Shown: positions 1-10,799 of the stretch, piece after piece
Numbering within the stretch: the first letter of the stretch is position 1
Layout: every line of letters starts with the position of its first letter
Assembly (NCBI RefSeq): GCF_022581195.2
Contig: NC_061456.1
Location: 2,110,501 to 2,174,500, forward strand
Reading direction: 5' to 3'
DNA from: Helicoverpa zea
Taxonomy: Eukaryota; Arthropoda; Insecta; Lepidoptera; Noctuidae
Length of the DNA: 64,000 nt
Program-made: the position numbers and the translations under genes
Notes under the pieces: generated by a model
Told to the model about the DNA's origin: nothing
Databases searched by the model: none
Seen by the model: the letters and a program-made list of their open reading frames with translations, nothing else

Positions 1-92
1 TGAAAAGAATCCTTTTCCCAGCAGAGGCACAATGTACCATGTAATGTCTACCTGAAACAAAACTAACGCAAGTCTTTTTTTTTTGTTTCCAG

Positions 93-240
93 AAAAACAT
101 GCAAGTCATGTGGCTGCGACCGGCTGAAGCACTCGGTGTACCATGAGGAGTTGGGCTCCGTGCGCGACCGCCTCGGCCTCAGGGAGTCCAAGATCAACCA
201 CCACGCGTACGACAGCCCGCCGGGACTTACTGCTAAGCAG
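93..240 (+). CDS. Lmpt: Limpet long isoform, PET-domain exon (5'-most exon in window)
   Basis: This internal coding exon follows a pyrimidine-rich acceptor ending in AG at 91-92 and ends at a gtaaca donor at 241. Base 93 completes a codon begun in an exon outside the window, and the exon ends in phase 0. The translation starts with KTCKSCGCDRLKH, the Cys-rich lead-in seen in prickle, testin and LIMPETin proteins. It continues with the PET-domain opening YHEELGSVRDRLGLRES and a PPGLT motif. PET domains sit N-terminal to LIM domains and mediate protein-protein contacts in cytoskeletal scaffolds. The start codon and any N-terminal extension of this isoform lie upstream of base 1. The next exon (1962) joins without a frame break. 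Family assignment rests on the joined protein, which matches limpet over all six LIM domains. Confidence 0.9.
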
Positions 241-853
241 GTAACAAGACCCAGTCATTTTACATTGAGCATAGAGCATGTAAACACCTGGAATATAATA
301 AGCACAAACCTCTATGCGCAAATTTAGTAAGGGTGAGAGTAATTACTATGCGTATATATAGTAAGTTATTGACGAGAACCAACTCCAATTTAGCTTGGGA
401 GGGCTTGAACAACATTTTACCAGAAATACTCACATTGCTTGAAGACGAGCGTCTTTCAAAGTTACAAATACAATATGTAGTACTGTAATTTGTTCTAAGT
501 AAGACGACTCTTTTGGATGATTGGGCTAACTTGGATCTCAGTTGGCTCGAAACTTGAGATTTAAAGGCCTTTAAATGTCCGCAGGGATATTCATTAGTGT
601 CAATAGGCATGATGACAAATTTTTAAATTCCTTTGTATGATGTAGGTATACGTCTATTTTATATCAAAAATTTTAAATTTTAAGAAAATGCGAAGTTTTT
701 TTATCAAATAATTGCATTTTTCTCTGTCCACTTTGAATCCGGCGCGAAAACGCTTGTCAGTGTCATGTCGTCACTTGTGACGTCACGACTGAAATTACAA
801 GGACGCAAGTAAACAACGCTCGTGCAATAATTAAGTTTTTTGTGTTATTAAAT

Positions 854-1045
854 ATGAATTCGAAAGTGCATAGGTGTTGTGGGGTCCCCCAGTGTAAGAA
901 CACATCCAAAACAACTCCTGATAAGTTATTTGTGTACGTTCCTCACAATAAAAAAATACTAAACAAGTGGCTTAAACTTGCAAGGCGAGATTCAAAAGCA
1001 ATATTGCCCAGGGTACAACTTTATTTTTGTGAAGATCACTTTGAT
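854..1045 (+). CDS. THAP zinc-finger exon (partial, isolated)
   Basis: Translation from ATG 854 gives 64 residues, ending at a TTTGAT|gtaagt donor (intron from 1046). It carries the THAP C2CH pattern: Cys9 and Cys14 near the N-terminus, a PHNKKILNKWLKLARRD helix region, then FCEDHF supplying Cys59 and His62. THAP domains bind DNA site-specifically and occur in host regulators and in P-element transposases. No continuing exon was recognised downstream before the right inverted repeat at 1557. The exon is therefore probably the surviving 5' piece of a transposon-derived gene, not a working host gene. The start at 854 is preferred because the upstream in-frame codons are not ATG. Confidence 0.65.
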
Positions 1046-1076
1046 GTAAGTTATTACATAGTTCTCTAGATTCTAA

Positions 1077-1155
1077 CATAGAAGTTTTTTTAATTAAACT
1101 AATACACTTACATGGAAGTTTTTTTAATTAAACTAGTATACTTACATGGAAGTTT
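1077..1155. repeat. Short tandem duplication, about 38-bp unit
   Basis: A unit reading roughly catggaagtttttttaatt plus aaactagtatactta is repeated twice with a partial third copy, differing at a few bases. It lies inside the THAP-bearing element between its exon and right terminal repeat and has no coding potential. Confidence 0.7.
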
Positions 1156-1961
1156 TAACATTTCGAAATTCAGTTGAACAAAAATCTTTATTTGATGCCA
1201 AAAACTCTCCCAGCATTATGATATCAATTCTAGGCAAATTAGCGCTGTTTGCCTTGATAAATCCGGGCTCCATAACTCGTGTTATAAACAATTAATTAAT
1301 TAAAAACAAAGATCGCAGTGGAAGTTCACAATAACGAAATGTGACGTTCGCGCGCTTTCGCGCGAGTTGTTTTGAGAGATGACGTCACGAGCTCTGATTG
1401 GTGTTCAAGATATCATGGCGGATTGCCTTATTTCGTAATTTTATTTTATAAAAATACATATTAATCACATTATTAATAAAGAAAACAATGTGCGTTTTAT
1501 ATTCCAAGCTTCAAGTTTAATTTAATAAATATATTATTTTAATGATTTTTGATTACTGTCATCATGCCTATTGCTGATATGGGATAAAATGAGTTTCTTC
1601 AGACGTAAATGGTGGCTCATCACTGGAGGTCATATGCCCATTTTGTTTATTACATATATGTATGTCCAGTTTTGTACCACCGCCTGAAACTGGCGTTATA
1701 CGAGTTATTTTTACTTTTAATAACATCCCGGTGTACATAAACACCGATATTATTAGATCCCTAAACAACAGTTGTCTGCCCTGTCCTGTTTACTAAATAT
1801 TTTATCTTTCATGTCGCCATAGTTACTATGTCGATGCCACTGAAATGTACAACAACCATAAACCATACAACAACATTCATGTGGGTGTATCATTAATCGT
1901 TTATTTAGGTCTTATTGCATGGTGGATATAAAATAATAAAGATAATATTTTCCCGTTTCAG

Positions 1962-2178
1962 ACTGAACTGTACTGGTCGTCGTTAGCAGAGCGCGCTCCG
2001 ACCGGCCTAGGTGGCGCCACCGGCGCGGCCGCCTGGAGGGCATGGCGAACTAGAGCATTAGCTTCCCAGCTACCGAAGCAAGATCTATCTCTAGCTCATT
2101 GCCGACATATCGACGAAAACCACCGCAAACAATATGAAGACTTCGTCGCGGCTAGGAACGAAATTGCACTTGACATTG
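1962..2178 (+). CDS. Lmpt: Limpet long isoform, PET-domain exon 2
   Basis: The acceptor is ttttcccgtttcag (AG at 1960-1961) and the donor is G|GTAACG (GT at 2179). The exon is 217 nt, entering in phase 0 and leaving in phase 1. It encodes the second half of the PET domain, including QLPKQDLSLAHCRHID and YEDFVAARNEIALDIG, the typical conserved end of PET before the first LIM. The stretch LGGATGAAAWRAWRTRAL is Ala/Gly-rich and looks lineage-specific. The flanking exons at 240 and 2269 join in phase. Confidence 0.92.
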
Positions 2179-2268
2179 GTAACGAAATTATTAATTGAGT
2201 AGAGCGCCATCTAGTGGCGAGTAGCTGAATGTATGTATATTTGCTTTATGTAGGAACATTTGTTTCAG

Positions 2269-2372
2269 GCGTCGCTAGTCAATATCACGGTGCATCAGTT
2301 GATTGCGCTGGATGTAATAAACCTATTCGAAGTGGAAGTATTACTGTACAGGCGCCGCGGATAGGAGAGGAA
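2269..2372 (+). CDS. Lmpt: Limpet long isoform, first half of LIM1
   Basis: The acceptor is tttgtttcag (AG at 2267-2268); the first two bases complete a Gly codon begun at 2178. The exon ends GGAGAGGAA|gtaagt. It encodes VASQYHGASVDCAGCNKPI and on to GEE, supplying the first zinc-ligand pair (CAGC) of LIM1. The length of 104 nt fits the phase of both neighbours. Confidence 0.92.
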
Positions 2373-2512
2373 GTAAGTACCCTTATATACAGCGCCATCT
2401 TTATTCAATTGAGAGCACTAAAAACAACTATCATTTGACTTAGTGCGGCTACTCCATAATAGATGTCGCTACTAGTAGCACATTACAATTTCTAATGAAT
2501 ATTTTGTTTTAG

Positions 2513-2656
2513 GCATATTTCCATCCAACATGCTTCTCATGTGCGGAATGTGACGAGCTGCTGGTGGAACTGGCGTACTGCGCATTAGATGGACGTCTGT
2601 ACTGCGTCCGACACTACGCGGAACGGTTGAAGCCCAGGTGTCATGCTTGTGATGAG
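2513..2656 (+). CDS. Lmpt: Limpet long isoform, rest of LIM1 and first Cys pair of LIM2
   Basis: The exon follows attttgttttag and ends GATGAG|gtatgt, giving 48 codons in phase 0. It encodes [20 protein letters not shown] and [19 protein letters not shown]. The HPTC, CAEC and YCVRH residues complete zinc binding by LIM1, and CHAC is the first ligand pair of LIM2. The rest of LIM2 lies 31.6 kb away at 34252. The exon end is phase 0, which matches the 34252 acceptor but not the one at 34263. It also matches the first exon of the unknown protein at 14722. Confidence 0.93.
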
Positions 2657-5600
2657 GTATGTTTAATCTTAAGGAGCCATATTAAAAAATAGACGTGTTT
2701 ATGATGTTTTTAAATGAGATGCAGTTATTGAGAAACCAAATACTCTTTTATGTGCTTCCTAGAAGGTACTTGTAATAAATATTCTGAAATTAAAAATAAT
2801 TCGGCGCTTGGCGTTTGTTTCTGTACAACCACGCTTGATTCTGTAGCGCCACCTTTAAATGAACAAGCATATCATTATGACGCTGGAAACTACTGTTTTA
2901 CCTCTACTGATTGCTGTATTGTAGTTGCTTCTATAATTATTATAAATCGATTCCTGAAAATCTGTATTTAAAGTTGGTATTCAATGTAATAATCTAAATC
3001 ACCGTAGTAAATAGAGGGTGACAATATTTCAAAGGTTACATAAATAAATGCCAATTCGTATAATAAATTGCCGTGTTTGTGGTTTGTTACAAATCAATTT
3101 GGTGTCGTTCCAAATACACCATTAGTACCGGTGTTGCTAATACATGTGGACTGTTGCGCGTCTGGCTGTTCGGCTTTTCTGTCAGATACAGAAATTGGCA
3201 TAGTTTAGGCAGAAGCTTACCTAAAAAATTTATTACTAAAGCTACTTCAGCTATACATATTATATACTAAGACAGATGATGTTTAAGTTAAAAGTTTTTC
3301 AAACTCACAACATACCTACAGCAAGGGCCCTGCTAGTAACGAAAAGCTTTAAAAAAACAAATAGTTAACCTCAACCTCAGTTAAAGGTAGTTCAAGACTC
3401 TTTCCCACACCCATTGTAGGACAACCAACATTTTCAATACCTCCCTTAACATTTAAAACCTGCTCCGAAAATAAATCGCTCACAATCTTAGCGTTCCAAA
3501 TATTAATATAACGACCGGTATAAATACTTAGTAGCAGTAACGATTAGTCTCGACGTATTCCAAAGAGACAACAAAACACATCACGCAGACTATTCCTGTC
3601 CCTCGATGTGCGATCTGACGGCCTGACATTTGCAACTATTATATAATGGTCCTTTAGATTGCATGGAGTCTGTCATAGTTGCTATAGGTTATCTGGACAT
3701 TGAGGGATGGTTCGAAAGAGTTTAGAGTAAGAGTGAAAGAACAAGGGTTAGTTTGAGAGAGGAAAACTCCTGGTCAGAAGGAATTTTTCCAGACAAACAT
3801 TTGTTTGTGGGTTTATCAGGGTTTTTAAGCGTCGAAAAATAATTCGTTCATCAAGTACCTATTATTACACTTTAATTAGTGATGCTTTTTATTTCAACAA
3901 AGTTGGATCATTCATTTCAGTGTGAAAGCGTTACAAACCAACTCACTTTCACATTAATATCTGGCATGATAAATTATCTATCTTACCTATAGCTCCTTTA
4001 CACTACCCAGAGCCAGGTAGTACCAAAATTCCATTAAAATTAAAACACACTTGTTAGAGGGCGTTATTAGTAGAGGTGACGAAGTCTAAGAATTACTCCA
4101 AACAATAAACGATTTTACAATTATATGCCTTGCACCAACAACAGTTATGATTATAAACAAAACAATAACGTTTTGTCGCTTCAATTAGTTTACTAGCTTG
4201 AACTATAAACATGATGTGTTCTGTTTCGCTTAGCTTTTCATGGGACGAGTTTTATCTATTTTGCAAGGCTTCTGGGTTGGGAATTCATCAGATGACCCTT
4301 CCCGCTGTGGGTGCCTGACTGGGAGACTGACTACAACCTTGCTTTATTCCTCCCTTGAACCTTTCGTATACCAGAACCACGGTAACTCTTCTTCGTCCCC
4401 GGCAGATCTTTTGCCGGACCTGGCTTGAATTTCACACAAAAGATCATATCATGTTAGCCACAGCTTTTGTTCCTATATTATTAGTACTGTTTGAAGGATT
4501 GTCCATTCTTGAGGCACCCATTGAGGCTCTTCAAACTTGGTATATTATAATGTGGCTTCAATTCCTATTACAGCCATCAAACAGGATCAAACCAACGATC
4601 CTTCTTGCGAATCAATAAATTCAAAATTCGACAGATATCTTAATGTTTCCTCTTGAAATATGATTGGTTGAGCCATAGTTTAAATTTAGACGGCTACATT
4701 TTAATGCATAACTGTGCTACTCAGTGCGTTTCGCATTAATGACAATATTATTGATGTGGCCAACTGTTCACATTCATTCAGCAAGTGCGTATCGTGCCAC
4801 GAAATTATTGTCGGCCCTTCAAATAAAGCGTAGTGAGGACTAACGAGTGAAAAAAATGTGTCGATAATACTTGCAAGAGGCAATAATCTGTTGGGTTTAC
4901 TTCCAAAAACGTTTCTCTTATTGTCTAATTGTGACATAGTGTACATATTTCTAGTCTACAATAACAGGTACGTAATATAGTCCAAGATGTTCGTCATAAA
5001 CTTCATCATACATGTTATGCCTCCAATATGGCTGGCGTTATGCGTCATATGTTACTGCTCAAATCACGAGATAACGATTAAACATCCTTAACAGTGAAAG
5101 CTGCAGATTTTTCACGAAGCACGCGCTCTCTGCCTAAACATTATCGATACTGTTTACACCTTATTTAGTCCAGCCTAATTTGCAACGCAAAGCTTTTCAA
5201 TCGGTCAATAAACCAGCCGAATGAAATATGTTTGGTATGTGGTTACAGAACAAAAATAAACTGTTAACTAGTTACTGTTGAACATTGGTTCACACCTTAC
5301 CACTTTAGTCAGATTCTACACACGGTACGGGTTTGCACGCATTTTTTTCAACTCCGACCTTTTTAGTTGTTGAAAAAAGTTTCGTTTGGTCTCTAGTCTG
5401 TGATACAGGTTTTAAATTTAAATTCAGTTCTTTATTTGAAAAGGTGAGGCTTTATTTTGTTTTACCATAGAGTATTAATACATCGCTCCTAAAATGCTAA
5501 TTCACTTGCTCCATCAAAACTAAATTATAGTTATGAGTTATATAAAGTTTTCAATGTATCGTAATGGAAGCATCTGAAGTGGTGGCCTATATTCTGGAAT

Positions 5601-8494
5601 GAACAAATTATTACGAATGTTAATACTCCAGTTACATTTGTATCTCGTAGTGGAAATTACTAAATTACCCCTGTGCTCTAATAACACAGAAAAACAATTC
5701 TGTTTTATTTCAATGTGAAGTTAGTGCGAATAATTCCGCATTCTGAATAAGAAGGGCTTTTGATGTTTCGCTGTCAATAGTACTCTATTTTTGACATTAT
5801 CCCTACAAGTTATCGACGATGGCGTCTCGTTGGGGCAGGTGATGTTCCTGTCTATCGATCTTCGAAATACCGATCGATCTCTTTGAAGTGCCTGTCGTCC
5901 AAGCTTGTTTATAGTCACAAGCTGATGTAATAAATATAATCGACGCGCACACACGACAAGGACCATCTTACCGGACTGTTCGCCAACTGTGAACTCAATA
6001 CTCTTTCGACAGCTACCGAGGACGTGTCGCCTCCAGCGAATATTATAGTACCTTCGTCTCCAGTGTAATTAAAAAAATAATTTAAAAAGTCATATCTGTA
6101 CGCGACGGTCAAGTGTGATATCTTTGACCGAATACGAAATTCGAATTTGCGCGCGTTTTTTTGCCCGCGTTTTTTGGTGTGTTCGGATACGAGCTGATTA
6201 AGAAGACTGTTTCTGTGAGTGGTTGAAAAAGAAAGCATGGTCTTTTAATTGTGATGAACTAACCTTTATTAAGTTTTGGGGAAACAAGCGGCAGTGGTGT
6301 GCTATTATAATATTTTAAATATTAAATAATCCTACAGCCTTTTACTCCGCAAATTTATTTTCGTTCAGTGTGCATTGTTTCAATATGTAAATTAAAAATT
6401 CTTCATAGTGAATTTTTCATAAAAATGCAAGAAGTGAACAATACCATCTGTAATTATTTAGAAAAACTACATCTCAGTCATACACTAGCAAAAGCTTTTA
6501 ATAGTTCCGCTATTCGGTAATAGATGGCGCTAGTAAAGCTTGAGTGATTTAAAATTAATTGTTAGTAGAAAAAAATCTTTCAATTATTAACAAAATAAGC
6601 AGTTTTATTTTATCCATAATTAATTACAAAATTAATTGCATTCTATAAAGAGTATTTTTATTCATAATTAAGTGTTGTGTCTGTAAATAAATTCAGATGC
6701 ATCAGCGGACCTTATATGGTTATAATTTAAAGATGGCATTTAAACTTAAACCAACAAGCTTTAAGCTTGGTCACCTTCTAAAAATATTACGTAATCATCT
6801 CCAGTATAGCAGTCACATACTTACAATAAAGTATTGCAACAATTGTACCTACCTATATATTGTTCAGTAAACTGTGATCATTAGAAAGATCATGTCTTTT
6901 TAGAACTTTCTTCATTCATTCTTTTATCCTATTATCCTTATTCGGAACTGTTTGGGGTCGTTAAAGCATTTTAGTTCAGTGTTCATATTAATCTTCCTTT
7001 TTTCACTTTCTAGCCATTGTATTACCATCATCCTTCTGCCACTATCCTAATTTAATTTATATCCTCTCAAGTTACATTCTTTCCAGCCATTAGTACATTC
7101 ATACAATCCGTCCATCGTATTTTTGGATTCCTTTCAATCCTAACTGACACATTCCAAGATAATTCAAAAGAACCTTTACACATCAGTAAAGTGTCAATCT
7201 ACAAACTACAGTTTCTAAAAAAAAAATTGACATCGAACGCCCTACAAGATTATCAAGTCAACACTGTTTTTCATACAAATCGGTAATTAGCCATTTTGAA
7301 TGAAAACCATCTTACAAATGTACTGCTCTTTGTATCTACTCGTCTTTAATACCAGGAGATAAGGTTGAAAATTGAATAAACTTTGGTTTGACAGCTCTAC
7401 TTAAAAGTTTGTAATATTAAGCTTAGAGTGATAACTTAATTTCTTTGAAGAGATTAGTTTGAATGTAAAAAGTAGGGATTTTGTTTCTGTCCAAATATTT
7501 TAATTTATCTTCGTTTTAAGATGTCATGAAATAATCAGCGCTGTCTTTCGTTAAGTCCTACCTACTCGTTTGTACAAAATAACATATAGATACATTGACC
7601 TCTAGTGCAAATATTTCTCATTGAGTTTTTAAAATACAAATTAGTTATAGCAGGTATAATACTAATGTTTTTTTTTTTTCATCCATACGTACTGCATCCA
7701 TGCGCTATTTCTAGAGAGTGGTGAATGTCACCATAAAGTTAATTACCACCGGTACCACAAAACATATTTTACAAACTTGGTCATATAAATTACTGTTTCT
7801 AACAAATTCTACCATCTTAAGTATTACAGTATTCTTTGGGGTGCCTTTTATACTATAATAAGTCTACAAAAAAAAAAATTAAACTAAAAATACTTCCCAA
7901 AAAAAACACATAATTTGATCATAACCTTTATTACCATTATTACGCTCAGCTTTCCAAATTCAAAACGTTCTCACCTGTCCAGAGACAACCTACAACCTTC
8001 TTTTACCTTTAAAAAAAACATTGCACGCAAACTATGAATTGAAACTCTTTGATGGTGTCATCGACCCACGTGGTTGTGGTGCCAAAACCCTGTTTACCGG
8101 ATATTAGTTACCTTCCGTCAAAACATAAATTCAATTTAATATTGTTTCATATTGTTCGCTTACTCTACGTAAATGCTTTATAATTGATTATTCTGTTTTT
8201 TAATTACGAATAAATCTTTTCTATTTTCAGTACACACCCATTTATATGATCGATAGTGTCAGATTCCCAGACGTTTATTTCCTTTTTCTAAAACTATTTG
8301 ACCAATAGTGTTGAATTCCCTGTAATACGAAATGTACCTATTGCCCTAAAACTGGGTAAAGGTGAGCAGGTAACTACTGAAATTTTCCATAAAGTTAAAC
8401 AGAACATATTCTAGGCAGATCTGACTGAAACTGACTTTAATGACAGCTGTTGTCTTCACCTGAAAACATGCTCAATAAATGTTAGACGTTCATG

Positions 8495-8634
8495 GCCTTA
8501 CTACAAAAACTTTAACAACTGTTTTACACTTGTCTAAAAAAAATGTGTCTCCAAAATGAACCTTATGTCAACGTCATAATGTGACATTTTTTTAGACAAG
8601 TCTTAAACTGACGTTAAAAAGTTTTTGTGGTAAG
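8495..8634. mobile_element. Short inverted-repeat element (MITE)
   Basis: About 140 bp whose two ends are imperfect inverted copies. The left arm reads CTTACTACAAAAACTTT and ACACTTGTCTAAAAAAAATG. The right arm read backward gives CTTACCACAAAAACTTT and GACTTGTCTAAAAAAATG. It has no coding content, and I did not resolve a target duplication. It is an intronic non-autonomous DNA element. Confidence 0.7.
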
Positions 8635-10589
8635 ACGGTCAAAGTTGTGAAAATAGTTTAAACTATCTCTTCTATTACTTTTGTTTTATTTAATCTTGCT
8701 TTCTGCATTGTGTATTAAATATTTATTAAAATAGTAAATTGTTTTTTTAGAAGGAAATACTATGGATCGATCATACCAAAGAGTTTTTAATCCATTGTAA
8801 ACTAAATCCATTAAAAATAAATCGAAATATGTAATTACCTTCAATGAACAATAAAAATCACACGTGCGAACTATCAATCAAATGGAGGATTCTATTAAAT
8901 GTTGAATTCATAAATAACGTGTTATATTGTTGAATACTTGTGTTTGTGCGCGTGTTGCCAACACGTAAAAACTCTGAACGATTTTATGCATTACACTGTA
9001 AGACAATAGTAAATATCTTTGAGAGAAAAACAGACAAATAAATCCCAAAAATGTAAAACAATAAATAAGAATTCCATGCCTCAGAAATAGCATCTTTGTT
9101 TAATGATGAAATTAACCCTATTATTTCGTAGCCTGAAAATAAGTATTTTTTATTGAACCTATAATTCAGTTCTAAACACTCGCTTATACTAATAGATAAT
9201 TTATCATTCACTAGTAATAATGCCGAATTGTTTGAGTAAAAACGGAATGTGTCAAGGCAATTCCCGCGAATTCCCGCTTTACATAACATAATGTTTTCTA
9301 CGCCTACTTAAATAAAACACATACAAACCTTCAGAATAATGTTCGGGGAACGCCCCTCGGTTGCCAATAAGCTCATTCAAGTTTCAGTGGGCGTCTTTTA
9401 CATGAATGAAAAATACTAAGCCTGTGGCTTTTATTTTTATTTCTAACATTGAAAAATTATGAGGCCTTTCACCTTTCTTTACGTAACATTTTATTAGTAT
9501 TTTATTCTTCGCAACTCTTACCAAGGAGACGGATATTTGAGACAATAATTTACTTCTCTAACAATAGTTTAAACAGCCCTCTTATTTTATCAAAAAAATG
9601 CTTTATGTATTTAGAAATAGTCACTGTCATTTAGGGCAAGAATTAACCTCACTAACAAATCCCAAAACACCCTTAATTTCAGTCACAAAATGGAGTCCAC
9701 ACGTCAAAATTTTCCCGCTAAAATTTTCCCTACTCCCTGGTTCCCTCTCGCCTAGCGCGTGTCTTGCGCACGGCCCGCGCATGACGTCACACCGGTGTCG
9801 GGTTTCGGCGCGCGCGCACCCAGAGCCGTACTCGGCTGTTACTTTCACTGCGACCTTGCCTTTGACACCGATGGTTGTAGTTATTTAGGTAAACAGGGCT
9901 GGGAACTGTTATCGCTTTTTAAAGAGTAGTAGTCTAGTTTGGGTAGTGTAGTAGGCGCGGTTTTTTTCGTATGGTGTGATCGATGCATGGTAAAAGTTTG
10001 TTAATTAAAGGGACCATGGATCTACCTGTGGGTGATTTTTGAACATAATCATATATAAATGTAAAAAAAAAATAACAATCTTGAAACTTGCCATTAATCT
10101 TTTTTGGATGAGAACAGGTAGAGTTTAAATGTAATTGTATCTGTTATGTATGATCATTACGATCAAAAAATTTTATGCATGTGCAAAAACTACCAAAATT
10201 CACGCACTTTGTCTATTCTTTTTACAAAGCTCCAGCCCATGTTTTCATAGACAATTATAATACAAGGAAAACATGTATTTTACGCAATGTTTACGTTTCT
10301 TAGAATACATTTACCGACTGCGTAGTGGGCAGTAATGTGTTTGACGATTGCGGGTGTTAGGAGTTCTGATGACATTTGTTAAAAATAAATGCAGTTATTT
10401 ATGATACTTTTATTTCTACGTCAGTTTGTGACAATCTAATGCTGGATAGGCCATCATTATGAGATGAGAATTTTAGCCACCTTTTGGTCCCTTCCTCCTA
10501 GATTTTTACGAGTATAACTAAAATGCGTTCTAACAAAGGAAACTTAATCATGCATATATTTCAAAAGGATGCTAGGAAAGGAACATAAG

Positions 10590-10799
10590 GATCATGTTAT
10601 GAGGGATGGGCATAAATGTGGTTAGATTCAGGGGAAGAGGAGGGCCAAAGGAACGATGTATGGATTGTGCGAAAGTCGACATGGCTAGAAATAATGTTAC
10701 TTGTGAAGTGACGGCAGACAGAAGAGTACGGCAAAAAAAAAATGTTGCGCCGACCAAACAAATAAAAATCGATATAGGGACCGGATGATGATGATGATG
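10590..10799 (+). mobile_element. 3' end fragment of an RTE-type LINE
   Basis: The plus strand encodes a degraded piece reading RGRGGPKERCMDCAKVDMAR then VTCEVTADRRV. This resembles the conserved C-terminal tail of lepidopteran RTE-type reverse transcriptase ORFs (GRPKKRWxDCVKxDM type). It is followed by a (GATGAT)n tail at 10784-10798, as these elements usually end. The copy is strongly 5'-truncated and is a dead insertion. Confidence 0.7.

Larger units (their letters stand above)
601..1573. mobile_element. TIR-bounded DNA transposon remnant with THAP exon (P-element-like?)
   Basis: A 17-bp inverted repeat, CAATAGGCATGATGACA, lies at 601-617 and its exact reverse complement at 1557-1573, enclosing about 970 bp. 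Between them are a THAP-domain exon (854-1045), a short AT-rich tandem duplication (about 1077-1155) and two TGACGTCA palindromes (778-785, 1380-1387). THAP domains are the DNA-binding part of P-element transposases, so a P-type internally deleted copy is a reasonable reading. No clear 8-bp target duplication was found at the borders, so the exact ends and the superfamily are uncertain. The element sits wholly in the Lmpt intron between 240 and 1962. Confidence 0.6.

Noticed and set aside
1568..1768. Minus-strand ORF beside the THAP element
   Set aside because: It overlaps the terminal repeat, shows no domain, and is most likely chance.
9598..9888. Plus-strand ORF of 96 codons in the GC-rich island
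   Set aside because: No domain and no start context; composition fits a CpG-rich regulatory island rather than coding sequence.
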